From: an uncultured Lactobacillus sp.
GTDB taxonomy: Bacteria > Bacillota > Bacilli > Lactobacillales > Lactobacillaceae
Length of the DNA: 55,723 bases
Assembly (NCBI RefSeq): GCF_947367085.1
Contig: NZ_CANBCP010000009.1
Location: forward strand, 1 to 55,723
Direction: 5' to 3'
Numbering within the stretch: position 1 is the first letter of the stretch; each line of letters opens with the position of its first letter. Both the position numbers and the translations under genes were made by a program. The notes under the pieces are model-generated. The model was not told the origin of the DNA. It worked only from the letters and a program-made list of their open reading frames with translations, and made no database searches. Shown here piece by piece: positions 1 to 7,446 of the stretch.

Positions 1-71
1 GGGTTATAGCCAAGTGGTAAGGCAATGGTTTTTGGTACCATCATGCGCTGGTTCGAATCCAGCTAACCCAA
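1..71 (+). tRNA. tRNA-Gln (anticodon TTG), first base outside the window
   Basis: The sequence folds as a tRNA cloverleaf. The T arm is 47-51/59-63 with loop TTCGAAT. The anticodon stem ATGGT/ACCAT encloses the loop TTTTGGT, which gives anticodon TTG (glutamine). The 3' acceptor strand 64-70 (TAACCCA) pairs with GGGTTA at 1-6 plus a T that must lie just before base 1, so one base is cut off by the window edge. Base 71 (A) is the discriminator. No CCA is encoded. It is probably the last gene of a tRNA cluster extending to the left, because a terminator follows. Confidence 0.93.
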
Positions 72-98
72 TAGTTCGAAAGAACACCCAACCCGAGA

Positions 99-135
99 AA
101 AAGAGGTCATCAATCTGATGACCTCTTTTCTTTGT
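99..135. terminator. Bidirectional terminator between tRNA-Gln and the rhodanese gene
   Basis: A perfect 14-bp inverted repeat (99-112 with 116-129, loop ATC) has A-rich sequence on its left and T-rich sequence on its right. It can therefore stop transcription from the tRNA on the plus strand and from the converging rhodanese gene on the minus strand. Confidence 0.85.
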
Positions 136-143
136 AATCTTAA

Positions 144-446
144 TTAGAATCCTGATTCAACTTCACCACGCCAATTAATGAAGCCATCAGTGATATTAGT
201 TATATTTTTGTAACCCTTATTTAGTAATAACCTACAGGCATGTTTTGAACGTATTCCTGTATGGCAGATGAAGTAGTATTGATCATCTTTAGGGAAATTA
301 AATTGATGAATTTCTTCAACAGGAAAATTAATACTTTCAGGAACATGTCCAAAAGCAAATTCAACCGGTGTACGTACATCGATTAAATGAATGTTAGGAT
401 TATCGCGTAAAAGTTCTTTAAGTTTTTGTGTTGATATCTTGTGCAT
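144..446 (-). CDS. Rhodanese-like domain protein (single domain)
   Basis: This is a 100-residue single-domain rhodanese homologue. The signatures are LIDVRTPVEFAFGHVPESIN (residues 21-40) and the active-site loop CHTGIR at 61-66, with Cys61 as the expected persulfide-carrying residue. Such proteins transfer sulfane sulfur, but the substrate cannot be told from sequence. The ORF is open to 488, but I chose the ATG at 446 because GGAGG sits 6-7 bases upstream and the family starts here. It is cytoplasmic, with no signal peptide or membrane segment. It is convergent with tRNA-Gln and divergent from the beta-helix gene, so it is a monocistronic unit. Confidence 0.88.
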   Translation of the reverse strand: MHKISTQKLKELLRDNPNIHLIDVRTPVEFAFGHVPESINFPVEEIHQFNFPKDDQYYFICHTGIRSKHACRLLLNKGYKNITNITDGFINWRGEVESGF

Positions 447-459
447 TTTTAACCTCCAA

Positions 460-488
460 AAATTATTTAAACAACAAAATTTGTTCAA
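460..488 (-). promoter_or_regulatory. Possible promoter of the rhodanese gene
   Basis: On the minus strand TTGAAC (488-483) is followed after 17 bases by TAATTT (465-460), just ahead of the ribosome site of the rhodanese gene. The -10 box is weak. The divergent promoter of the beta-helix gene must overlap this stretch, but I see no convincing boxes for it. Confidence 0.35.
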
Positions 489-532
489 CTATCGAAATTT
501 TTATGAATTTTTTAAGAAGAAAGGACCGCTAA

Positions 533-1654
533 ATGACAAGACTAGTTAAAGTTGGTGTACGTGGAGATGGAATCGACTGGAAAACTGCACTCAAAACCTT
601 AAAAGCAGATGATGTCTTGTTGCTTGCACCAGGATATTATCAATGGCCTCGAGGTTTGGATGTGACCGATATAACTATCAAAGGAACTGGGGCTAGTCCA
701 GAAGATACAATTATTGAAACATTTTTTACCTTAGGCCCGGATTGTAATTTCTTCACAGTTGAGAATGCCTGTATTCAAGCTAAAGCACGTAATAACGCAA
801 TTTTTGTCGAAGAAAGTACAGATACATATTTAACACTTAGAAACGTAGTGATCCGCGGAAATGAAGATGATACTGCTGGTATTGCAGTAAATGGACGATG
901 CACGTTAGAGCTGTTTTCTACACAAGTATTAAATGCTAGTGTGTCAATGTTTAAGAAGTCTAACTTTAGAATTACAATGAATGACTCATTAATCGACTAT
1001 CCTTCTGAAAAATATTCTGCTTTGGGTATTCAAGGTAAGGGAACATCGATTATTTCACATTCACATATCAACGGAAGTATCAGTACTTATCCAGAATCTA
1101 ATAGTGAGTTAGATCTCAATAATTCACTGGTTAAAACAGCTTTAATTCATGGGTCAACTTGGGTAAATATGCTTAATTCTGAAATTTTATCACGACAGGA
1201 TGCGGGTCTTTATATTTCTGATGAATCTTGGGTAAATATCGTAAATTGTAAATTTAAAGGTGGGGTATTTATTGATAAAAATACGCGCACCATTATGCAA
1301 AATACCCAGCTGGATCGGATAATTTGTTGTGATGAATCAAAACTTACATTGATCAATTGTGCAATTATCAGCCATGCAGATTTTCAAGATAATAGCATTT
1401 GTGATGCTATGCGCAGTGCTTTTTCTGGGAGTGAAGAGTTCGAATTCTTTATTGCCTTGAATAAAAACGCATCATTAACAGGTAAAGATTTAGTTTTAAA
1501 TCCTAATAATACAGTGATGGCCGTTCAAGATGATGCTAAAGCAAAGCTGGGTATTCTATCTCTTAGCAGCAAAGACTTAGATATTGAATGTAATAAGCGC
1601 ACTAATATTGAGATTTCTGGTGTTAGATGGAATGCCAAAAAAAGTGATAAGTAA
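533..1654 (+). CDS. Predicted right-handed beta-helix protein of unknown function
   Basis: A 373-residue protein with no signal peptide or membrane segment. The middle and C-terminal parts are built of short alternating strands with periodic Asn, Ser and Thr (for example near residues 95-300), the look of a parallel beta-helix of the pectate-lyase type. The N-terminus (KVGVRGDGIDWKTALKTLKA) resembles the start of such folds, where a short segment precedes the solenoid. I recognise no catalytic triad and no precise family. AGAAAGGA lies 8 bases before the ATG. It is followed closely by a GntR regulator that has its own candidate promoter. Function cannot be inferred, and the lack of a secretion signal argues against a role as a secreted polysaccharide lyase. 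Confidence 0.75.
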   Translation: MTRLVKVGVRGDGIDWKTALKTLKADDVLLLAPGYYQWPRGLDVTDITIKGTGASPEDTIIETFFTLGPDCNFFTVENACIQAKARNNAIFVEESTDTYLTLRNVVIRGNEDDTAGIAVNGRCTLELFSTQVLNASVSMFKKSNFRITMNDSLIDYPSEKYSALGIQGKGTSIISHSHINGSISTYPESNSELDLNNSLVKTALIHGSTWVNMLNSEILSRQDAGLYISDESWVNIVNCKFKGGVFIDKNTRTIMQNTQLDRIICCDESKLTLINCAIISHADFQDNSICDAMRSAFSGSEEFEFFIALNKNASLTGKDLVLNPNNTVMAVQDDAKAKLGILSLSSKDLDIECNKRTNIEISGVRWNAKKSDK

Positions 1655-1689
1655 TGGTGTTTACCAATTAGACCAATTTAAGATACAAT
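1655..1689 (+). promoter_or_regulatory. Candidate promoter and operator of the GntR gene
   Basis: TTTACC (1660-1665) and TACAAT (1684-1689) are separated by 18 bases. The -35 box overlaps an inverted repeat TGGT-4-ACCA (1655-1666), followed by a further TAGACCA (1669-1675). NagR/YvoA-type GntR regulators bind TGGTCTAGACCA-like sites, so this could be an autoregulatory operator. The assignment is an inference from position and half-site resemblance. Confidence 0.45.
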
Positions 1690-1728
1690 AGTAAACGGAA
1701 GAGTATTATTAAGATAGAGGTGGATGTC

Positions 1729-2430
1729 ATGCAAGAACCAATGTATATCAAAATTCATAATCAAATAAAAAAAGACATTGAAAACAAAAAATATACTGTT
1801 GGACAAAGAATTCCTGCAGAAAGACAACTAGCCTTGAAATTTAATGTTTCTCGAATGACTTTGCGTCAGGCGATTAAGACTTTAGAAGATGAAGGGATTT
1901 TAGAACGTCGACTTGGTAGCGGAACTTATGTTGCAAGTCAAAAAGTTCAAGAAAAAATGTCTGGAGTAATGTCTTTTACTGATATTACTAGATCAAATGG
2001 TCAAGTTCCTTCAAGTAGGTTAATTTCTTATCGCGTGACTAAACCATCATTATCAGAAAAAGAAAAATTGAAGATAGAAGATACCGATTTAGTTTTAAGA
2101 ATGGAACGGGTGCGTTCAGCTGACAAAGTACCAATTTGTTATGAAGTAGCGACTATTCCATTTAAATTAGTTTCTAAATTTTCAAAAGATGAAATTTCAA
2201 CTAGTTTGTACAAAACTTTAGAACAAAAAGGTAATTATAAGATAGGAAATGTAGTGGAACATATTGGAGCTAGTGTAGCTAGTGAAAATGATGCGCGACT
2301 TTTATCGGTGCATAAGGGTGAAGCATTGGTAACTAGAAGACAGGTAACTGAGTTATCCAATGGTATCCCATTTGAATATGTTCGTGCATCATATGTTGCA
2401 GAAAGATTTGAATTTACATTTGCTAAGTAA
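1729..2430 (+). CDS. GntR-family (HutC/NagR-like) transcriptional regulator
   Basis: A 233-residue regulator. Residues about 1-70 form a GntR winged helix-turn-helix (RIPAERQLALKFNVSRMTLR followed by an RLGSGTYV wing). The rest is a UTRA ligand-binding domain with the usual SFTDITRSNG, MERVRSADKVPICYE and GIPFEYVRASYV segments. The overall pattern resembles NagR/YvoA, regulators of GlcNAc or other sugar-phosphate use, but the ligand is not fixed by sequence. I chose ATG 1729 because AGAGGTGG lies about 6 bases upstream. An in-frame GTG at 1720 overlaps that site. No sugar-metabolism operon is adjacent, so its targets are probably elsewhere, and autoregulation is likely. Confidence 0.9.
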   Translation: MQEPMYIKIHNQIKKDIENKKYTVGQRIPAERQLALKFNVSRMTLRQAIKTLEDEGILERRLGSGTYVASQKVQEKMSGVMSFTDITRSNGQVPSSRLISYRVTKPSLSEKEKLKIEDTDLVLRMERVRSADKVPICYEVATIPFKLVSKFSKDEISTSLYKTLEQKGNYKIGNVVEHIGASVASENDARLLSVHKGEALVTRRQVTELSNGIPFEYVRASYVAERFEFTFAK

Positions 2431-2437
2431 AAATTAG

Positions 2438-2491
2438 AAATAAGCAAAAAAGGGTAGTATCCATGTGAATACTACCCTTTTTTGCTTATTT
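2438..2491. terminator. Bidirectional terminator between gntR-type gene and tagD
   Basis: A perfect 23-bp stem (2438-2460 with 2469-2491, loop of 8) has A-rich and T-rich flanks in both directions. It lies between two convergent genes and overlaps the last codons and the stop of tagD (2486-2488). Confidence 0.92.
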
Positions 2492-2872
2492 AAGATCTTC
2501 TTTGATTTTTGTGGTTGAGATACCTGGTGTTCTTGGCAAGTAAACTACGTCGCAATAAGGCTTTAAAAAGTCGAATTGACCTTTCCAGTCATCGCCCATG
2601 ACAAAAGTATCAATGTCGTATTTTTGAACATCTTTGACTTTTTGATCCCAATCTTGTTCAGGAATAACCTCATCAACATAACGGATCGCTTCTAAGATGT
2701 ACTTTCTTTCAGCATAATCGTTGTAAGCTTGCTTATGTTTTTTGAACTCATTGAATTCATCAGTTGATAAACCCACAATTAAATAGTCGCCCAATTCTTT
2801 AGCACGCTTAAGCAGACGTACATGGCCGTAGTGTAATAAATCGAAAGTTCCGTAAGTAATTATCTTTTTCAT
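2486..2872 (-). CDS. tagD: Glycerol-3-phosphate cytidylyltransferase
   Basis: A 128-residue protein, the usual length of TagD/TarD. It makes CDP-glycerol from CTP and glycerol 3-phosphate for teichoic acid synthesis. The nucleotidyltransferase signature HYGH is at 14-17 (preceded by TYGTFD), and RTPGIST is at 114-120. The start is supported by AAGGAG 6 bases upstream on the minus strand. It is divergent from the glycerophosphotransferase at 2993, which would use its product. The shared location with TagA suggests wall teichoic acid linkage-unit assembly. The stop codon lies inside the convergent terminator. Confidence 0.96.
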   Translation of the reverse strand: MKKIITYGTFDLLHYGHVRLLKRAKELGDYLIVGLSTDEFNEFKKHKQAYNDYAERKYILEAIRYVDEVIPEQDWDQKVKDVQKYDIDTFVMGDDWKGQFDFLKPYCDVVYLPRTPGISTTKIKEDLK

Positions 2873-2992
2873 AGTTGTCTCCTTATAGATATTTATATTT
2901 TAACAAATGAGAAGTGAAGAAATAGTAAAAGTTTTAATTTTTTTAATTAAAGATTAGGGAGTTTGATAGAATATTTATAATTAGGAGAAATT

Positions 2993-4132
2993 ATGAAAAG
3001 CTTTTTATTTACTGTTTATTTATCATGTATCAAATTTCTATTGAAATTTACAAAAACTGATGACAATTTATATGTTGTTTTAAATGGCGGAGGCCGTTCT
3101 GGCTCTAATGGATATATTTTCTATAAATATTTAAAGCAAAATCATCCTGAAATCCAGGCCGTTTTAGTTGAGCCTTGGCCGACAAGTCACTTACCTTGGG
3201 CTACATGGAAAAAAATCGGTCAAGCTAAATATTTATTTACCACTCATCAGCCATTTAAAATTAAGAAGAGCCAAGTTTGTACTTGCTTTTGGCATGGTAT
3301 CCCTTTAAAGAGAATGGGCTTTATGGCAGCTAATGATAGTTATCAAAACGATGTCAAAAACATGCGCATTTGGCAAAAACAAGCTGATCGCGTTGTATCA
3401 AGTAGTCCTTTATATGAAACATTAATGACGTCTTGTAGTGCAATCGAAGGTGAAAAATACATCGAAACTGGGTTCCCAAGAATTGATGCTTTATTTACGC
3501 CTGCTATTACAAAACAAAAGCTGTTAAAAGATCTTTTTGATACTGACGACTCACAGGCAAAAATAGGTATTTATATGCCAACTTTTAGATTTGAATTGAA
3601 TGATGCTAGTGTCATGGAAAAAATTAAATCTGGAAACTTTTTTGCTTTTGATGATTTTGATGGCGAAAAGTTAAATAAAGAACTGCAAAAATTGCATCAA
3701 TATTTGATTATCAAACTACATCCTTATGAAATGAAGCTAGTAGCAAGCAAAACGCACTTGTATTCAAATATCTGCTTTTTAAACAATTCTTATCTAACTG
3801 ATAAAGATATTGATTTATACGAAATGTTAGCTAGCACAGATTATTTAATGACAGATTTTTCATCAATTTATTTTGACTATCTCCATTTAGACAAGCCGAT
3901 CTACTTTGTAACTAATTATCTTGAGCAATATCAAAAAATTCGTGGTTTATTGCTTGCACCATATGAAGATGTGGTGCCAGGCAGATGTATTAATGATCAA
4001 CATCAAATGATTAAAGCATTAAGTGTCGGTAAAGATGATTTTGAAAAGACGAGAAAATATTGGCTCAATTTAACATATACGATTGATAGCCAAGGTAATT
4101 GTCAGCGTAATTTTGAGAAAGCTAATAGTTAG
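2993..4132 (+). CDS. CDP-glycerol glycerophosphotransferase family protein (TagB-sized)
   Basis: A 379-residue member of the CDP-glycerol:glycerophosphotransferase family, which moves glycerol phosphate from CDP-glycerol to a lipid-linked acceptor at the inner face of the membrane. Family marks are FWHGIPLKRMG (near residue 100), ETGFPRIDALF, KLHPYE, and LMTDFSSIYFDYLHLDKPI (about 285-303). The N-terminal about 20 residues are amphipathic and probably membrane associated. The length matches TagB (single glycerol phosphate priming) rather than the roughly 750-residue polymerase TagF. A ribosome site TAGGAG precedes the ATG. It is the first gene of a co-directional run to the GT32 gene. With TagD and TagA next to it, a linkage-unit primase role is plausible, but a polysaccharide-decorating role is not excluded. 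Confidence 0.85.
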   Translation: MKSFLFTVYLSCIKFLLKFTKTDDNLYVVLNGGGRSGSNGYIFYKYLKQNHPEIQAVLVEPWPTSHLPWATWKKIGQAKYLFTTHQPFKIKKSQVCTCFWHGIPLKRMGFMAANDSYQNDVKNMRIWQKQADRVVSSSPLYETLMTSCSAIEGEKYIETGFPRIDALFTPAITKQKLLKDLFDTDDSQAKIGIYMPTFRFELNDASVMEKIKSGNFFAFDDFDGEKLNKELQKLHQYLIIKLHPYEMKLVASKTHLYSNICFLNNSYLTDKDIDLYEMLASTDYLMTDFSSIYFDYLHLDKPIYFVTNYLEQYQKIRGLLLAPYEDVVPGRCINDQHQMIKALSVGKDDFEKTRKYWLNLTYTIDSQGNCQRNFEKANS

Positions 4133-4142
4133 GTGAGAAGTT

Positions 4143-5573
4143 TTGAAAAAAACATTACTCAATATTCTTTATAATGCTGTATATCAGATATTTTTGGTTT
4201 TGGTTCCTTTAATTACAGTTCCGTATTTATCTAGAAACTTGGGACCAAGCACCTATGGTATTTATAGTAATGTTAACAATACTATTCAATTTTTAATGGT
4301 ATTTTGTTCATTATCTATTTCTTATATTGGGATGCGGACGATTTCTCGTACTCGCGCTCATTCAACTCCACAAGAATTAACTGAAGCCTTTTGGGGATTA
4401 TGGTATTTCCAAGCTTTAGCAAGTGTAGTCATGATTTTAGCTACAGTTGCATTTGTGACTATTGTCAAAGTTAAATACTGGAACTATATCTTATTGATGG
4501 TGCCATTTATGATTTCGGCTCAACTTGATATCTCCTGGTTTTTCCAAGGATTAGCCGAATTTGGGAAAGTGGTTCTTCGTAATACAATAGTTAAGCTATG
4601 TTCTGTAGTCTTAATTTTTGGCTTAGTTAGAAATCCTAGTGATTTGTGGAAGTACTTATTGATTATGTCTTTGTCGACATTAGCTGGGTCAATGGTTTTT
4701 TGGATTAATATTCGTGAATACGTTGGCAAGCCCGTAAAACATTTTTATCGACTAAAAGAATCAGTGATTGCAATTATCACTTTATTGATCCCACAGATTG
4801 CAACGCAAGTTTATACATCACTTGATAAGCCAATTTTAGGACTTTATCAAAATTCCACACAGGTTTCTTTTTATGATAATTCGCAAAGAATTTCAAATAT
4901 GATCTTGGGAGTTATTACAAGCATCACTTTAGTTATGATGCCAAAAATGGCGGCAGAAGAAAAAGAAACACAAAAAGTTGTTTTAAAAAAATCTCTTGAA
5001 GTAACTGTCATGTTGGGGTTAATCTTTGCTGTAGTTGTAATGGTTAATACCAAGCAATTTGTGCCATTCTTTTTTGGTAATAAATATATTCCAATGACTA
5101 ATTTGATGTTTTGGTTTACATTAACAATTGTCATTATTCCTTTAGGGGGAGTTTTTGCCAATCAGTTTGCTTTAGCTAATAAACGCGATAAAGAATATGC
5201 TATTCCAGTTGTTATTGGGGCAATTTGTGAAGTTATTTTGACTTATTTCTTAGATCGTAGTCTAGCTGCTACGGGAGCTTTAATTGCAATCTTAATTACA
5301 GAATTAGTTGTATGTATATTGCGGGTTTGGATTGTAAGAGATGACTATGAATTTGGATATGTGTTTCATGATATTCCCAAATATTTCTTGATTGCACTAA
5401 TTTCATTTGCAATTGGGATGGTTATTCCAAATATTATTCCATCTGCATTTTTGAATATGGCATTTAAGTCTATTATTGTAATGGCAATATATGCAGGATT
5501 AATGTTTATCTTTAAATTTGATCTTAATAAGGACATAATTTTATTAGTTAAGAAGTTTATGAAGAAGGCTTAG
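4143..5573 (+). CDS. Polysaccharide/teichoic acid flippase (Wzx-like, MOP superfamily)
   Basis: A 476-residue polytopic membrane protein with about 12-14 hydrophobic segments and the N-terminal pattern of the PST/Wzx branch (PLITVPYLSRNLGPSTYGIY at about 22-41). Such proteins flip undecaprenyl-linked sugar repeats across the membrane. The start is TTG at 4143 with AGGTGAG about 5 bases upstream, which overlaps the stop of the preceding gene. Gene context (CDP-glycerol transferase before, TagA and three glycosyltransferases after) points to export of a surface glycan. The exact cargo is unknown. Confidence 0.88.
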   Translation: MKKTLLNILYNAVYQIFLVLVPLITVPYLSRNLGPSTYGIYSNVNNTIQFLMVFCSLSISYIGMRTISRTRAHSTPQELTEAFWGLWYFQALASVVMILATVAFVTIVKVKYWNYILLMVPFMISAQLDISWFFQGLAEFGKVVLRNTIVKLCSVVLIFGLVRNPSDLWKYLLIMSLSTLAGSMVFWINIREYVGKPVKHFYRLKESVIAIITLLIPQIATQVYTSLDKPILGLYQNSTQVSFYDNSQRISNMILGVITSITLVMMPKMAAEEKETQKVVLKKSLEVTVMLGLIFAVVVMVNTKQFVPFFFGNKYIPMTNLMFWFTLTIVIIPLGGVFANQFALANKRDKEYAIPVVIGAICEVILTYFLDRSLAATGALIAILITELVVCILRVWIVRDDYEFGYVFHDIPKYFLIALISFAIGMVIPNIIPSAFLNMAFKSIIVMAIYAGLMFIFKFDLNKDIILLVKKFMKKA

Positions 5574-5582
5574 GAGGATGTT

Positions 5583-6311
5583 ATGCCTAAAGTTAACGTT
5601 TTGGGAGTAGATTTTGATAATTATTCTTTAGAAGAATTCAAGGATCAATTTATCAGTCGCATTAATAACCATTTATCGACGATGATTGTGACTGCTAATC
5701 CAGAAATTGTTATGCTTGCTCAGCAAGATCATGACTTTATGAAGTTACTTCAAAATGATCCTGACTTTATTACTGCTGATGGAATAGGTGTGGTTTTAGC
5801 GGGCAAAATGCAAAAAACACCTTTAAAAGAAAGAGTGACAGGCTATGACTTATTCACTTGGTTCATGCATGTTGCTAGCTTGCGTAAATTACGCGTTTAT
5901 CTAATTGGTGCCAAGCCTGAAGTGATTGAAGCTGTTAAAGAAAAAATTGCTAAAGAATATCCCGGCATCGTCTTAGTAGGCGCTCAAGATGGCTACTTTA
6001 AAGAAGATCTCAATACTATGGCCAAAAAAATCGAGGCAACTAAGCCAGATATGGTTTTTGCGGCAGTTGGTTTTCCTAAACAAGAACAACTAATTTCTAT
6101 TATGCGCAAAGACAATTTACCTGCTTTAATGATGGGAGTTGGCGGCAGCTTTGATGTGTTCTCTGGACAAGTAAAACGTGCACCAGAAGCCTTTCAAAAG
6201 ACTCATCTTGAATGGTTTTACCGTTTAATTACAAATCCTACACGTTTTAAAAGAATGCTTGCCTTACCTAAATTTGTAGTAGAAGTACAAAAAGATAAAA
6301 AGAAAAAGTAA
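5583..6311 (+). CDS. tagA: WecG/TagA/CpsF-family glycosyltransferase
   Basis: A 242-residue GT26 enzyme. The family adds ManNAc (or a related sugar) to undecaprenyl-diphospho-GlcNAc, the committed step of wall teichoic acid linkage units. TANPE (37-41) and TADG (64-67, with the conserved catalytic-type Asp66) are present. So are GFPKQE, GVGGSFDVFSG and the C-terminal LEWFYRL segment with basic residues that contact the membrane. AGGAGG lies 5 bases before the ATG. Adjacent TagD and the TagB-sized protein support the teichoic acid reading, but the same family also serves exopolysaccharide pathways. Confidence 0.92.
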   Translation: MPKVNVLGVDFDNYSLEEFKDQFISRINNHLSTMIVTANPEIVMLAQQDHDFMKLLQNDPDFITADGIGVVLAGKMQKTPLKERVTGYDLFTWFMHVASLRKLRVYLIGAKPEVIEAVKEKIAKEYPGIVLVGAQDGYFKEDLNTMAKKIEATKPDMVFAAVGFPKQEQLISIMRKDNLPALMMGVGGSFDVFSGQVKRAPEAFQKTHLEWFYRLITNPTRFKRMLALPKFVVEVQKDKKKK

Positions 6312-6345
6312 GTAATAAAGCTAGTATTAGAAAGAATAATCATAG

Positions 6346-7446
6346 ATGAAAGTTTTACATGTAAATGCGGGTCTTGAAAAAGGCGGAGGCTTATTTCATA
6401 TCGTTAACTTATTAACTCAGGCTAAAGAAAGTGGTGAAGATTTTGAATTACTTACTTTAGCAGATGGTCCAGTTGCCAAAGCCGCTCAAGCTGCTGGTAT
6501 TAAAACAACTGTTTTGGGTACTAAGAGCAGATATGATTTAGGAGCTTTAAAACGGTTAACTAAGTTTATTAATGACAATAACTTTGATATTGTCCATTCT
6601 CATGGTGCTCGTGCAAATTTATTTGTCGATTTAATCCATAAAAAAATTGATGCCAAATGGATCGTGACTGTCCATTCCGATCCTTTGAGAGATTTTGAAG
6701 GTCGCGGATTTTTGGGCGATATATTCACTAAGTTAAATATCAAAGCTTTGAAACAAGCAGATGGGGTTTTTGCTATTACTCAAAATTTCGCTGATCTGTT
6801 AGTTGATAAGATAGGCTTACCTAAAACTAAAATTTGCGTGATTTATAATGGCATCTTTTTTCATCCAGATTCTCAAATCCCGCCAAAATACGATCATCCA
6901 TACTTTAACGTCGTAAATGTTGGTAGAACAGAAAAAGTTAAAGCACAAGATATGCTCTTGAAAGCTTTAAAACAGACAGGCGACCCTAATATTCATTTGC
7001 ATATTGTGGGGGATGGCTCGCAATTAAATAATTTAAAGGCATTAGCTCGTGATTTGGGCATTAATCAGCAGGTAACTTTTCATGGCTTTTTGAGTCATCC
7101 AGAAATTGTAGAACTTTATCGGAAGATGGACTTAGCAGTTCTGACATCATATTCAGAAAGCTTTCCGTTAGTCTTGCTTGAAGCAAGCGATAATTTATTG
7201 CCAATCTTGTCTACTAGTGTTGGGGATGTGCGTAAGATGATCCCAGATGATGAACACGGCTTTGTGATTAAGATTGGTGATCAAAACGATCTGAGTGATG
7301 ATTTGAATAAAGCTAGCCAAATGAGTAAACAGCAACTTAAACAAATGGCTAAAATTGAAAAAGAGTACTTGAGCCATAATTTTTCTATAAAAAATCAATT
7401 AGTTGCTATTAAGAATTACTATGAATTAGTGCTGGATGAAAAATAA
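6346..7446 (+). CDS. GT4-family glycosyltransferase
   Basis: A 366-residue GT-B fold enzyme. The N-terminal domain begins MKVLHVNAGLEKGGGLFHIV with the glycine loop typical of GT4. The C-terminal domain has NVGRTEKVKAQDMLLKAL and the E-x7-E type motif ESFPLVLLE (about residues 268-276). It should transfer a sugar from a nucleotide donor to a growing lipid-linked glycan. Donor and acceptor are unknown. The ribosome site is weak (AGAAAG). It overlaps the next gene by 11 bases, so the two are translationally coupled. Confidence 0.88.
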   Translation: MKVLHVNAGLEKGGGLFHIVNLLTQAKESGEDFELLTLADGPVAKAAQAAGIKTTVLGTKSRYDLGALKRLTKFINDNNFDIVHSHGARANLFVDLIHKKIDAKWIVTVHSDPLRDFEGRGFLGDIFTKLNIKALKQADGVFAITQNFADLLVDKIGLPKTKICVIYNGIFFHPDSQIPPKYDHPYFNVVNVGRTEKVKAQDMLLKALKQTGDPNIHLHIVGDGSQLNNLKALARDLGINQQVTFHGFLSHPEIVELYRKMDLAVLTSYSESFPLVLLEASDNLLPILSTSVGDVRKMIPDDEHGFVIKIGDQNDLSDDLNKASQMSKQQLKQMAKIEKEYLSHNFSIKNQLVAIKNYYELVLDEK

